Shown: positions 54,218-62,861 of the stretch, piece after piece
How positions within the stretch are numbered: the stretch's first letter is position 1
Layout of the letters: each line of letters opens with the position of its first letter
Origin: Nitrospira sp.
Lineage (GTDB): Bacteria > Nitrospirota > Nitrospiria > Nitrospirales > Nitrospiraceae
DNA: 64,000 bases
Reading direction: 5' to 3'
NCBI GenBank assembly: GCA_016873435.1
Contig: VGXF01000006.1
Span: 52,628 to 116,627 of the forward strand
Notes under the pieces: generated by a model
Told to the model about the DNA's origin: nothing
Databases searched by the model: none
Seen by the model: the letters and a program-made list of their open reading frames with translations, nothing else
Made by a program: the position numbers and the translations under genes

Positions 54218-55281
54218 TGACGCACATGCTTTTGCATATGCGACACATTTTGCAGTTGTTTGCGTATGCCTCTCTCCTGGTTTTGGCGGCCTGCGGTGAG
54301 GGCAGCGAAGCGGTATCCTCCATCGCGTTGCATCCTACCAACGCCAGCATTTTCTATGTTGCTACAAACGACGCCGTCTTCAAAACGCGCGATGCTGGCG
54401 AGACCTGGGAGAAATTGTCCTCCTTTAGTTCGCGCCGGGTGACAACCGTCTCAGTCGACCCGCAACTGCCCGCCACTGTCTATGCCGGCACGATGGGAGA
54501 CGCCGTCTACAAGAGCCCTGATGGCGGGCAGCACTGGCTACCGCACAACGTCGGATTAAAAGAGCATGTCTCCTACGTCAATCAGTTCGTCTTTCATCCG
54601 ACCCTGAGCGAGACCATCTATCTCGCCACAACCGTCGGCGTCTTTCGCACAACCGATGGCGGACGCGAGTGGGACGAGCAGATGGCCGGCATGAAGGAGG
54701 TGCACATTGTCGTGACGATGGCCATGGACCCGCGTAATCCCAAGCTCCTCTACGCCGGGACGACCGGCGGCGCCTACCGCAGCCGCGATGGCGCAGTTTC
54801 CTGGAAGAAGGTTAACAAGGGGCTGATCCCAGAAGACCTGCTGGACGCCTCACTTGCACTCGGCGTCAACACGCTCATAGTAGACCCGGTGAACACGAGC
54901 ACCGTCTACGCCGGCACGACCAAGGGGCTCTTCAAAACAACGAACGAAGCAGAATCCTGGACACGCATCGGCGAATCCCTGCCCGACCAATACGTCAGTT
55001 GCATCGCTGTGCATCCGGGACAGCCCACCACGCTCTACGCCGGCGGCCGTGCCGGCGTACAGAAAAGCACAGACGGCGGAAAGACCTGGCAGGCGATGAA
55101 CCAGGGGCTTGAGACGCTAAACATCCGGACGCTCGTTATGAGTCCGCGCGATCCGAACCTCCTCTATGCGGGCACCAACGGCAGCGGCCTCTACCGTTCG
55201 ACTGACGGCAGCGCCAACTGGACGCGCGTCCCGCTGACGGGGCAGGCTGCGGCGTCAGCCGCGCCTGCGCAGGGTTATTAA
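54214..55281 (+). CDS. BNR/Asp-box beta-propeller lipoprotein
   Basis: 355 aa. Lipobox LAAC (signal MRHILQLFAYASLLVLAAC) suggests an outer-membrane or periplasmic lipoprotein; in-frame ATGs at 54214, 54217, 54226 and 54238 leave the start open. Seven Asp-box-like repeats follow (TRDAGETW, SPDGGQHW, TTDGGREW, SRDGAVSW, TTNEAESW, STDGGKTW, STDGSANW), enough for a seven-blade propeller of the sialidase/YCF48 type. No catalytic residues of sialidase are evident. It overlaps the CrtC-like stop and ends directly before the phosphatase. Confidence 0.8.
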   Translation: MMTHMLLHMRHILQLFAYASLLVLAACGEGSEAVSSIALHPTNASIFYVATNDAVFKTRDAGETWEKLSSFSSRRVTTVSVDPQLPATVYAGTMGDAVYKSPDGGQHWLPHNVGLKEHVSYVNQFVFHPTLSETIYLATTVGVFRTTDGGREWDEQMAGMKEVHIVVTMAMDPRNPKLLYAGTTGGAYRSRDGAVSWKKVNKGLIPEDLLDASLALGVNTLIVDPVNTSTVYAGTTKGLFKTTNEAESWTRIGESLPDQYVSCIAVHPGQPTTLYAGGRAGVQKSTDGGKTWQAMNQGLETLNIRTLVMSPRDPNLLYAGTNGSGLYRSTDGSANWTRVPLTGQAAASAAPAQGY

Positions 55282-55890
55282 ATGGCGTTGCTCCTTCTGA
55301 TCCGCCACGGGGAAACCGACTGGAACCGCAGTGGCCAGATCATGGGTGAGCGCCCGGTACCGTTGAATCAGAACGGCATCACACAGGCAACCCGGCTGGC
55401 CACCCGGTTGAGCATCCTCACCTCGCCGCACCTCTATGCCAGCCCGATGACCCGCGCGAAACAGACGGCGGAGATTCTCACCGCCGCACTGCGCACGACG
55501 GTCAACGAAGAGCCCGATGTGCGGGAGATTAGCATGGGCCAATGGGAAGGACGCTATTGGAACGAGTTCGATGGGCATCCGGCTCGGCGTGACTGGAGCA
55601 TCTCGCCCAAGGATGCCCGAGCGCCAGGAGGCGAAACCCTGGCGGAGGTTCAGCAGCGGGCGGTGGCAGCGACGGTGCGCCTCCTGGGACGGAAGGAGAA
55701 GGGGCCGACTCTCATCGTCACGCATGCGGATGTCATCAGAACGATTGTGGCGCACTACCTAGAGACAGATCTCCAGACGGTGCGCCACATGCAGATCGAC
55801 CATGCCTCGGTAACCGCGCTCGCGATCACTGAGTCGTCGGGCAAGCTTTTATGTTTAAATTCCCTGCCCGACCTCAACTGGCTGAAATGA
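55282..55890 (+). CDS. Histidine phosphatase (phosphoglycerate-mutase-like)
   Basis: 202 aa. The catalytic motif LIRHGETDWNRSGQIMG holds R8-H9-G10; the second conserved His is in LIVTHADVIRTIV. Family members hydrolyse small phosphate esters (for example alpha-ribazole phosphate, CobC); the substrate is not readable. It begins at the base after the preceding stop codon, completing a tightly coupled trio. Confidence 0.88.
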   Translation: MALLLLIRHGETDWNRSGQIMGERPVPLNQNGITQATRLATRLSILTSPHLYASPMTRAKQTAEILTAALRTTVNEEPDVREISMGQWEGRYWNEFDGHPARRDWSISPKDARAPGGETLAEVQQRAVAATVRLLGRKEKGPTLIVTHADVIRTIVAHYLETDLQTVRHMQIDHASVTALAITESSGKLLCLNSLPDLNWLK

Positions 55891-55891
55891 A

Positions 55892-56395
55892 TTAATACCC
55901 GTCTTTCTTGCCCTCTTTCCCTTGCATCGCCTCGTGGCCATGGCCGTGCGTATACCGGCCGCGTGCGGCGTTGAGGTTGTCCGTCAGCGCCTTCCACTCG
56001 TCGGCCGTCAGCATCTCCTTGATCTTGAATCGGATTGCGAGGATCTTAGCTCCGGTCCGCATGCGGCCGTTGTTCAACTCGTCGAGAATTTTCGTGAACT
56101 CCTCCGGCGCAGCGTTGTAGTTGGCGTTGAGCTCATAGAGTTTCTGATGTTGCTCGCGACCGGCCTTGTAGGACTGCCGGGCCTCCTCCATGATCTCGAC
56201 GATCGCCGCCTGCACCTGCTTGGCCTTCTCGGGATCCGGCACGGCCTTCTGCACCGCCTCAGCCATGGCCTGCTTGCCCCGCTCCGACGCCGCGGCGCGG
56301 TTGCCCTCGCCATAGTGCTGCATGCCGTGATGGCTGCAGCCGGCGGTCGCCAGCATCAATCCTGCGATCACTGCGAATGACTTGATCAGATTCAT
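55892..56395 (-). CDS. Lipoprotein resembling CpxP/Spy-type proteins
   Basis: 167 aa. Start set by AAGGAGG 7 bases upstream. Signal with lipobox TAGC (C20). The mature part is helical and charged, with ILAIRFKIKEMLTADEWKAL near the C-terminus, similar to the LTxxQ-type helix of Spy/CpxP periplasmic chaperones. It ends in a short His/Gly-rich stretch (HGHGHEAM) and a Lys tail. The assignment is by pattern only. Confidence 0.65.
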   Translation of the reverse strand: MNLIKSFAVIAGLMLATAGCSHHGMQHYGEGNRAAASERGKQAMAEAVQKAVPDPEKAKQVQAAIVEIMEEARQSYKAGREQHQKLYELNANYNAAPEEFTKILDELNNGRMRTGAKILAIRFKIKEMLTADEWKALTDNLNAARGRYTHGHGHEAMQGKEGKKDGY

Positions 56396-56497
56396 GAACG
56401 TGCCTCCTTGAAAATCCATCGACTGTTCGATGCGGTTACTCTAACACAGGGAACGCACGCGGGAACAGGGGAGGGAACGATGAGAGGATTGCGCGGC

Positions 56498-57439
56498 TTA
56501 CCGCGCGGGAGCAGCCGCCATCGCCGGCGCGTGACCCATCGTCACCACGGTCGCTGGCTTCACCTGCGCGGACCCGGAGACCGGCTCAGACTGCACGAGG
56601 GTCCAGCAATCTGGCTGGCGGAGAATCGTTTCGACAAGTTTCGTGTGGAGCGCGTGCCCTGATCGGTCAGCCGTGATGTGCCCGATCACCGGGAGGCCCA
56701 GCAGCGCCACGTCGCCGACCAGGTCCAGCACCTTGTGCCGGACGAATTCGTCATTAAAGCGCAGGCCAGACTCGTTCATCACGCCCTTCTCCGTCAGCAC
56801 AACGGTGTTCTCCAGCGAGCCCCCCTTGGCAAGCCCTCTGGCCCAGAGCATCTCGACTTCCTGGAAGAAACCGAATGTGCGCGCCCCTGCGATCTCCCGC
56901 TCGAAGGCCTCCACCGACCAGTCGAACGTATAGGTCTGCGTCTTGATCAGCGGGTGGTCGTACTGGATCGTATAGGTGATCCTGGTGCTCGCCGCCGGCT
57001 TGATCTGCACGCGCTTGCCGCGATCGCTCACTTCAATCGGCTTGATGATTTTCAGGAACGGCTGCCGCTTGTTCTGCGGGACGATCCCAGCATCCTTGAG
57101 TAATTTCACGAAGGGCGCCGCGCTGCCGTCCAGGACCGGCACTTCCGGCGCGTTCACTTCGACGTAGGCATTGTCCACTTCGAGGCCGACCAGGGCAGAG
57201 AGCACGTGCTCGATCGTCTTGATCGAGGTGCCGTTCACGCTGATCGCCGTGCAGAGTTCGGTCGCGAGGAGATTGCAGACAGAGGCTTTCACGAACACCG
57301 GTTCGCCTTCACCGCGACGGACGAACACCAGCCCGGTGTCGGGCGCTGCGGGAGCAATGGTAAGGGTGACGGGAAGCCCGGTATGGAGCCCAATCCCTTC
57401 ACAGCTGATCGTGCGCGCTAACGTGTGCTGCGGTCGCAT
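56498..57439 (-). CDS. lpxC: UDP-3-O-acyl-N-acetylglucosamine deacetylase
   Basis: LpxC, 313 aa, the committed zinc-dependent step of lipid A synthesis. Zinc ligands are visible in TIEHVLSAL and HKVLDLVGD (His and Asp), and the catalytic His in SGHALHTKL. The N-terminus HTLARTISCEGIGLHTG is typical. I start at the ATG at 57439, with GAGGA upstream; seven further in-frame codons exist. It implies an LPS-bearing outer membrane. The tail is Ala/Pro-rich. Confidence 0.96.
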   Translation of the reverse strand: MRPQHTLARTISCEGIGLHTGLPVTLTIAPAAPDTGLVFVRRGEGEPVFVKASVCNLLATELCTAISVNGTSIKTIEHVLSALVGLEVDNAYVEVNAPEVPVLDGSAAPFVKLLKDAGIVPQNKRQPFLKIIKPIEVSDRGKRVQIKPAASTRITYTIQYDHPLIKTQTYTFDWSVEAFEREIAGARTFGFFQEVEMLWARGLAKGGSLENTVVLTEKGVMNESGLRFNDEFVRHKVLDLVGDVALLGLPVIGHITADRSGHALHTKLVETILRQPDCWTLVQSEPVSGSAQVKPATVVTMGHAPAMAAAPAR

Positions 57440-57756
57440 AATTCCTCGATAAAAACCCATCTAATTTAGAGCAACGTACGTGCCAGTTTTTTGACCACGC
57501 ACTATGATTGTAACCGCTTGATTTTACATGAATTATTTTTGCATGACCATGGTAGATTGTTGCAAAAAAATGACATCTGTTGCTTTTTTCATCGAGGAGC
57601 ATTTTTAACGAGTTTAAGGCCGCCCCCGGCCACCTCCAGAACTGTAAGTTCATCTACCCTTTCTTGACCTTCCATTGTCAGGGTAGCAAGGGGGATGCTA
57701 GAGTGCCCTCCGTTGGATTGCCCCTCGCTGTGCTCCTCAGCTGGAAGGAAACGACG
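57440..57756. other. AT-rich divergent spacer between lpxC and the molybdoenzyme gene
   Basis: About 317 bases, the left half strongly AT-rich. A leftward -10-like TACAAT (plus 57507-57512) may serve lpxC but has no good -35. The rightward promoter at 57675-57704 is listed separately. No ORF of note. Confidence 0.45.
57675..57704 (+). promoter_or_regulatory. Candidate promoter with extended -10
   Basis: TTGTCA (57675-57680), an 18-base spacer and TAGAGT (57699-57704) with TGC immediately before it. The predicted leader is about 45 bases and contains AAGGAA just before the ATG at 57757. Confidence 0.4.
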
Positions 57757-58410
57757 ATGGAGCCGAATGAGCGCCTGATTGCCAAAAAAGAGGACTGGGC
57801 GAAAGCCAAGCGGGGCCTGCTGGAAGATGGCGTTGCGCAGGACTACCGTGAGCGTGCTGAACGGCTGCCGCCCGGCCAGCATCAGGTCCAGACCTGGCCG
57901 GTCCTGGACCTCGGCATCCATCCAGATTTGTCGCTCGACGAGTGGACCCTCACCGTCAGCGGCCTCGTCGAGCACCCGTTCACCTGGACATGGGACCAGA
58001 TGCTGGCTCAGCCACAGGTCGAGCTGGTTACCGATTTTCACTGTGTCACGACGTGGAGCACCTTCGACAACGCCTGGGAAGGCCTTCTGTTCAAACACAT
58101 CGTGCGGGTGGCCAAACCCACGCCCAGGGCAAAATTCGTCTACTTCACCGCCTACGATAACTATTCGACCAACCTGCCGCTTGAAGCCTGCGACGATGAC
58201 GATGTGATGCTCATCCACCGCTGGAATGGCAAGCCGCTCCCGAAGGAGCACGGCGGCCCGCTCCGTATGCATGTCCCCAAGCGCTACGCGTGGAAGGGCG
58301 CGAAGTGGGTAAAAGAAATTGTTTTTCTGGAGAACGACAAGCCGGGCTACTGGGAGGTGCGCGGGTATTCAAACACCGCGCTCCCCTGGGAAGAGGACCG
58401 GTACGCGTGA
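57757..58410 (+). CDS. YuiH/sulfite-oxidase-type molybdopterin oxidoreductase
   Basis: 217 aa from the ATG at 57757 (AAGGAA upstream); the 59-codon frame extension is spacer. It is a single molybdopterin domain of the sulfite oxidase fold, with the Mo-ligating Cys C96 in DFHCVTTWS and the family segment PLRMHVPKRYAWKGAKWV. There is no twin-arginine signal and no heme or dimerisation domain, so it is probably cytoplasmic. Substrate unknown. Confidence 0.88.
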   Translation: MEPNERLIAKKEDWAKAKRGLLEDGVAQDYRERAERLPPGQHQVQTWPVLDLGIHPDLSLDEWTLTVSGLVEHPFTWTWDQMLAQPQVELVTDFHCVTTWSTFDNAWEGLLFKHIVRVAKPTPRAKFVYFTAYDNYSTNLPLEACDDDDVMLIHRWNGKPLPKEHGGPLRMHVPKRYAWKGAKWVKEIVFLENDKPGYWEVRGYSNTALPWEEDRYA

Positions 58411-58456
58411 GGTCTTTCCTCCCTCTCTCTTGGGAAGAGGGCGCTTTCCGCAGCCG

Positions 58457-59128
58457 TTACGGCCGCGGCTCGAGATCAATAATCCCCTTCCGAATCGCCA
58501 ATATCGCGGCCTGCGTGCGGTCATAGACTTGCAGCTTGTGGAAGATGTTCCGCACGTGGTTCTTAACGGTCTTTTCGCTCAAATCCAGACTGTTCGCAAT
58601 CTCCTTGTTCGTCTTGCCGTCGGCGACCAGCCGCAGCACCGTGATCTCGCGCTCTGTCAGATCGTGCTCCACCCCCAGCCGCTTCTTGCCCTTCCCCTGA
58701 GCGAGCAGTGAAAACTCCGCGAGGATCTTGCTTGCCACGGAGGGATGAATGAGCGACTCGCCACGGTAGACGGCACGGATGGCCGAAACGATCTGCGAGG
58801 AATCGGTGTCCTTGAGCAAATAGCCGGTGGCACCTGAGCGCACGAGGTCGAAGATATACTGCTGCTCCTCGTACATTGTGAGCGCGATGATGCCGATGTG
58901 CGGAAACTCCCGCTTGACGATGCGCGTAGCTTCCACACCACCCATGCGCGGCATGCTCACGTCCATCAAAATAACATCCGGCTCCAGCGCGCGGGTTTTT
59001 TCAACCGCCTCCTGCCCGTCCTGCGCCTCGCCGACAACCTCGATGTTCTCTTTGGTTTTAAGGATGGACGAGAGGCCTTCACGCACCACGCGATGATCGT
59101 CCGCAATCAAGACTTTAATTTTTTCCAT
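58457..59128 (-). CDS. NarL/FixJ-type response regulator
   Basis: 223 aa. The receiver domain (1-120) has D10-D11, phospho-acceptor D56 (VILMDVSMP) and K in LLKDTD; the LuxR-type HTH follows (about 155-210, LTEREITVLRLVADGKTNKEIANSLDLSEKTVKNHV). Its start overlaps the kinase stop by 14 bases, making a clear two-component pair. Target genes are unknown. Confidence 0.93.
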   Translation of the reverse strand: MEKIKVLIADDHRVVREGLSSILKTKENIEVVGEAQDGQEAVEKTRALEPDVILMDVSMPRMGGVEATRIVKREFPHIGIIALTMYEEQQYIFDLVRSGATGYLLKDTDSSQIVSAIRAVYRGESLIHPSVASKILAEFSLLAQGKGKKRLGVEHDLTEREITVLRLVADGKTNKEIANSLDLSEKTVKNHVRNIFHKLQVYDRTQAAILAIRKGIIDLEPRP

Positions 59129-60233
59129 TCCGTCCGGCCTCCTTCTTTTCCACCAGTGGCACGGTAATCAGCACCCGCGTGCCCTTACCCTTTTTCGATT
59201 CAATGACGGCTGTGCCACCGACCAGCCGCGCGCGCTCCAGAATACCCCGCAGCCCAAAATGGTCCCACTTCTCGGGATCACGGGAGACAGATTCGACGTC
59301 GAACCCGACACCGTTGTCCATGATCGTCGCCGTGAGATTCTCCTTGCCGATCGAGACCTGTACGGCCACACGGTCTGCCTTGGCATGCTTCTGTACGTTG
59401 CTGACCGCTTCCTGGATGATGCGGAATAGAAAGACCTTGGTTTTTGGGAACAGCGTGTTCTCGTCGCCGGCCAGCGAGAATTCTGTTTTGATGTGGCACT
59501 GCGATTCATAGGCCTTCAGATAGGTCGTCAGCGCCGGGATCAGCTCCATCTTGTCGTAATGGACTGGGCGCAGATTGAAGATGACCTGCCGTGCCTCCTG
59601 GATGGCCATCTTGAGCTCGGCCTTTGTCTGGCGGAGCGTCTCGTCGGCAGCCGTGATGTCCTTCGTCAATTGTTCCTGGCCAAGATCCAACTTGAAGTTT
59701 AAGCCGGCGAGGTGCTGCACGAGGCCGTCGTGGATTTCGCAGGCGATCCGTGTCCGCTCCTCGGACACGGCCGACTCGGATTCCTTCACATAGAGGCGGT
59801 AGAGCGTCTGGTAGCGATTGAGCGTCTTTTCGATTTCCGCTGTGGCCCGGATGCGCGCCTCGATCAGCTCCCACATGAACTTGGCGCTAGCTCCACCGAT
59901 GATCGTGACTCCCATGCGATGGAAATCCAGCAGTACTCGCCCGACCGCCTGGCTGCCGCTGACGTCAATGACCAGGTCCACCCGCTCCATTTCAAGCAGT
60001 TTGCGGTAGTCGCGCGTGACAGGAATGCGCAGCCGGTGCGCCAGTCTGATGCCAGGCGCTTTCAGATTGACCTCGGCGATGCCGACGATGCGGACGAGCG
60101 GATCCGGCGCGAAGATTTCCATGAGCGCTGTGCCGCCCCGGCCGGCGCCAATGATCGCCACATGCGTGGCCGACATAGCGGCGCGCGCCTTCGCCAACGG
60201 ACGCCGCCTGCCTTTGGTTTTGACCGTCGCCAT
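59115..60233 (-). CDS. NarX-type histidine kinase with N-terminal Rossmann (NAD-binding-like) domain
   Basis: 372 aa. Residues 22-125 form a dinucleotide-binding domain with G29-x-G31-x2-G34 (IIGAGRGGTALM), followed by the alternation VRIVGIAE, VDLVIDVSG and GVTIIGGAS typical of GFO/IDH-like Rossmann folds. A coiled linker leads to HisKA_3 with H168 (EIHDGLVQHLAG) and HATPase_c with N-box EAVSNVQKHA (275-284) and DNGVGFD (306-312). No membrane helix: a soluble kinase that may sense NAD(P)(H) or a related ligand. I use ATG 60233; AAGGAG lies 13 bases upstream. Ligand sensing is inferred. Confidence 0.85.
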   Translation of the reverse strand: MATVKTKGRRRPLAKARAAMSATHVAIIGAGRGGTALMEIFAPDPLVRIVGIAEVNLKAPGIRLAHRLRIPVTRDYRKLLEMERVDLVIDVSGSQAVGRVLLDFHRMGVTIIGGASAKFMWELIEARIRATAEIEKTLNRYQTLYRLYVKESESAVSEERTRIACEIHDGLVQHLAGLNFKLDLGQEQLTKDITAADETLRQTKAELKMAIQEARQVIFNLRPVHYDKMELIPALTTYLKAYESQCHIKTEFSLAGDENTLFPKTKVFLFRIIQEAVSNVQKHAKADRVAVQVSIGKENLTATIMDNGVGFDVESVSRDPEKWDHFGLRGILERARLVGGTAVIESKKGKGTRVLITVPLVEKKEAGRNGKN

Positions 60234-60254
60234 GTGCGTGAGCTTGCTCCTTCG

Positions 60255-60268
60255 CGCGGGATCCCGCG
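60255..60268. promoter_or_regulatory. Perfect 14-bp palindrome before the kinase gene
   Basis: CGCGGGATCCCGCG is a perfect palindrome located 22 bases upstream of the kinase ATG, inside the 82-base spacer after nrdR. It could be an operator or a message hairpin; no other copy was noticed in the window. Confidence 0.3.
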
Positions 60269-60315
60269 GGCCACACACTTTACCACGATCGCACAGGAGG
60301 GGAAATCGAAAGGAC

Positions 60316-60780
60316 TTACTTCTTCTCGCGCTCGCGGGCCAGAGTCTTCAGCTCGTCCATGAACTGGTCGATGTCCTTGAACTCGCGATATACGGACGCG
60401 AATCGGACGTAGGCAACCTGATCCAGATTGTGCAGCTCTCGCATGATCTCTTCGCCGATAGCCCGGCTTTTGATTTCGGTCTCGCCCATTTCCTGGAGCC
60501 GCTTTTCGATCCGGTCCGTCACCGCCTCGGTCGTGGCCACACTGATGGGACGTTTTTCGCAGGCTTTCTTGATGCCACTGAGAATCTTGGCGCGGTCGTA
60601 AGGCTCGCGCCGCCCGTCCTTCTTGACGACCATCGGCAGACTTTCCTCGATGCGCTCATAGGTGGTGTAGCGGCGCTTGCACGAGAGGCATTCGCGGCGG
60701 CGGCGAATCAATTCGCCTTCTTTCGCCATGCGCGAATCGACGACTTTATCTTCCAAATCGTCACAGAACGGACACTTCAC
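60316..60780 (-). CDS. nrdR: Transcriptional repressor NrdR
   Basis: 154 aa. Zinc ribbon C3-x2-C6 ... C31-x2-C34 ([17 protein letters not shown]) followed by an ATP-cone ([30 protein letters not shown]). NrdR represses ribonucleotide reductase genes when loaded with dATP/ATP. The start is GTG at 60780. It lies 22 bases after glyA, in the order rplI-glyA-nrdR. Confidence 0.96.
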   Translation of the reverse strand: MKCPFCDDLEDKVVDSRMAKEGELIRRRRECLSCKRRYTTYERIEESLPMVVKKDGRREPYDRAKILSGIKKACEKRPISVATTEAVTDRIEKRLQEMGETEIKSRAIGEEIMRELHNLDQVAYVRFASVYREFKDIDQFMDELKTLAREREKK

Positions 60781-60802
60781 GGGCGACCGCCCCCGTCAAG
60801 GT

Positions 60803-62077
60803 TCAACGCGACGCCTTGTAGGCGTAAATGAACGGGAACTTCTTGCACAGCGCCTTAGCGTCGGCGCGGACTGTCTTTTGCACGGCGGCATCCTGCGGTG
60901 CCTGGATGACACGATCTATCAGCGCCACGATCTTGGCCATATCCTTTTCCTTCATGCCTCTCGTGGACACGATCGGCGAGCCGATGCGGATACCGCTGGC
61001 CACAGCTGGCGGCTTCTCATCATAGGGAACGGCGTTCTTGTTCACAATAATGCCGGCGGCGTCCAGTGCGGTCTCGGCGTCCTTGCCGGTCACGTTCTTG
61101 TTGCTTAGATTGATCAGCATCAAATGGGTGTCTGTCCCACCTGAAACGACCTGATAGCCTCGCTCCATCAGACTGGCCGCCAGCGCCCTGGCATTCGCCA
61201 GCACCTGCTTCTGATAGCTCTTGAACGAGGGGGCAAGCGCTTCCTTGAAGGCCACGGCCTTGGCCGCGATCACGTGCATCAGCGGCCCTCCCTGCATGCC
61301 GGGGAACACGAACTTGTCCACTGCCTTGGCGTGCTCGGCCTTGCACATGATGACGCCACCACGCGGCCCGCGCAGCGTCTTGTGCGTCGTCGTCGTCACG
61401 AAATCGGCGTAGGGGACCGGACTGGGATGCAGCCCCGCGGCGATAAGGCCCGAAATGTGCGCGATGTCTACCATCAAATAGGCGCCGACGGACTTGGCAA
61501 TCTGGTGGAACCGGGGAAAGTCCAGCGTGCGCGCATAGGCGCTCGCGCCGACCACCAGCATGCGTGGGCGGCACTGTTCGGCCAGCTTCTGCACTTCATC
61601 GTAATTGATCCGCCCGGTCTCGCGTTCTACGCCGTAGAAAAACGACTGAAAGAGTATGCCGGAGAAATTCACCTTGCTCCCGTGCGTCAGATGTCCGCCC
61701 TGCGCCAAGTTCATGCCCATAATCACATCGCCTGGCTTGAGCACGGCTAAAAAGGCCGCCATGTTCGCCTGTGAGCCGGAGTGCGGCTGGACGTTGACGT
61801 GCTCGGCGCCAAAGACCTGCTTGCAGCGCTCGATGGCGAGGCTTTCGACGGTGTCCACGTACTGGCAGCCCCCGTAGTACCGCTTGCCGGGATAGCCCTC
61901 GGCATATTTGTTGGTCATCAGAGAGCCCTGCGCGGCAAGGACCGCGGGGCTGGCGAAGTTCTCGGAGGCGATTAGGAGGAGTTTTTCTTTCTGGCGGGCT
62001 TCCTCGGCCTTGATCGCGGCGTAGACGGCCGGATCGGACTTTTTCAAGGCCTGCATGGACGCTTCGGCATCACTCAT
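60803..62077 (-). CDS. glyA: Serine hydroxymethyltransferase
   Basis: 424 aa. PLP enzyme that interconverts serine and glycine with tetrahydrofolate. The Schiff-base lysine is K233 in [21 protein letters not shown] (38-44) and the [10 protein letters not shown] loop (61-70) are family signatures. Length normal. It starts 3 bases after the rplI stop. Confidence 0.97.
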   Translation of the reverse strand: MSDAEASMQALKKSDPAVYAAIKAEEARQKEKLLLIASENFASPAVLAAQGSLMTNKYAEGYPGKRYYGGCQYVDTVESLAIERCKQVFGAEHVNVQPHSGSQANMAAFLAVLKPGDVIMGMNLAQGGHLTHGSKVNFSGILFQSFFYGVERETGRINYDEVQKLAEQCRPRMLVVGASAYARTLDFPRFHQIAKSVGAYLMVDIAHISGLIAAGLHPSPVPYADFVTTTTHKTLRGPRGGVIMCKAEHAKAVDKFVFPGMQGGPLMHVIAAKAVAFKEALAPSFKSYQKQVLANARALAASLMERGYQVVSGGTDTHLMLINLSNKNVTGKDAETALDAAGIIVNKNAVPYDEKPPAVASGIRIGSPIVSTRGMKEKDMAKIVALIDRVIQAPQDAAVQKTVRADAKALCKKFPFIYAYKASR

Positions 62078-62080
62078 GGC

Positions 62081-62680
62081 TTACTCGTCCTTGCCTTTTT
62101 TCTTTTTCTCTTTCTTTTCAATCACCTCGTGCTTCTCGGCCTTTTCGTGCTTGTCGTGCTTCTCGTGTTTCGCTTTTTTGTCGTGCTTCTTGTGCTCGTC
62201 GTGGCCCTCGGCCGCCTCGTCGGTTGCAGCCTCCTCGTGATGTTTCACGACCTCGACCGTCACCGTCGCCGTGACGTCGCGATGCAGCTTCACCGGCACC
62301 ACCACCGACCCGAGCGCCTTAATTGGCTGCGCGAGATGGATCTTCTTGCGGTCCACCGTCACGCCCTTCCCGGCCAGCCCCTCTTCGATATCCTTGCTCG
62401 TGATTGAACCAAAGATCTTGCCATCCTTGCCGGCCTTCACCGTGAAGCTCAGCGACACGGCAGAGATTTGTTTCGCAAAGGTCTCCAGTTCGAGCCTTTC
62501 CTTGCGAGCCTTCTCGGCCACGATGCGCTTATGGTGCTCGAATTCCTTGACATTCCGCTCATTGGCTTCAATCGCCTTCTTGCGGGGGAGCAGATAGTTG
62601 CGGGCAAAGCCGTCGGACACCTCCAGTACGTCACCCAGGTGTCCCACGCCCTCGATGTGTTCCTTCAACAGCACTTTCAT
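62081..62680 (-). CDS. rplI: Ribosomal protein bL9 with Lys/His-rich C-terminal tail
   Basis: 199 aa from the ATG at 62680 (GGAG upstream); the frame opens 20 codons earlier in the leader. Residues 1-148 are a complete L9: N-domain MKVLLKEHIEGVGHLGDVLEV with the GFARNYLLP rRNA-binding segment, connecting helix, C-domain. Residues 149-199 are an additional low-complexity tail of Lys, His, Glu and Asp (HDEHKKHDKKAKHEKHDKHE), not part of the standard family. First gene of rplI-glyA-nrdR. Confidence 0.95.
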   Translation of the reverse strand: MKVLLKEHIEGVGHLGDVLEVSDGFARNYLLPRKKAIEANERNVKEFEHHKRIVAEKARKERLELETFAKQISAVSLSFTVKAGKDGKIFGSITSKDIEEGLAGKGVTVDRKKIHLAQPIKALGSVVVPVKLHRDVTATVTVEVVKHHEEAATDEAAEGHDEHKKHDKKAKHEKHDKHEKAEKHEVIEKKEKKKKGKDE

Positions 62681-62710
62681 GTGGCGTAACTCCTTCTGTG
62701 TGAAGGCGAA

Positions 62711-62740
62711 ATGATACGGACTCGGTCGGGCAAAAGTCAA
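62711..62740 (-). promoter_or_regulatory. Candidate sigma70 promoter of rplI-glyA-nrdR
   Basis: Minus strand: TTGACT (62735-62740), an 18-base spacer, TATCAT (62711-62716). Predicted transcription start near 62704, about 24 bases upstream of the rplI ATG. Confidence 0.55.
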
Positions 62741-62778
62741 TCAAGGAATGGGCCAAAAATCGCTGATTTTTGGAGGGC

Positions 62779-62798
62779 CACCACAAGATTCTGTGGTG
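62779..62798. repeat. Perfect hairpin in the divergent rplI spacer
   Basis: CACCACA (62779-62785) and TGTGGTG (62792-62798) form a 7-bp stem with a 6-base loop. It lies between the two divergent promoters and could be an operator; no T-run follows in either direction. Confidence 0.35.
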
Positions 62799-62845
62799 CG
62801 CGAATTGCTCAAACAACACAAAACTGGCGGACTTTTTCACCGTCC

Positions 62846-62854
62846 TGCTATGAT
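62846..62854 (+). promoter_or_regulatory. Extended -10 element just before the last gene
   Basis: TGC followed by TATGAT (62849-62854); the ATG of the downstream gene begins 7 bases later. The -35 region is weak, as is usual with an extended -10. A leaderless message is implied. Confidence 0.4.
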
Positions 62855-62861
62855 GCGTGCA

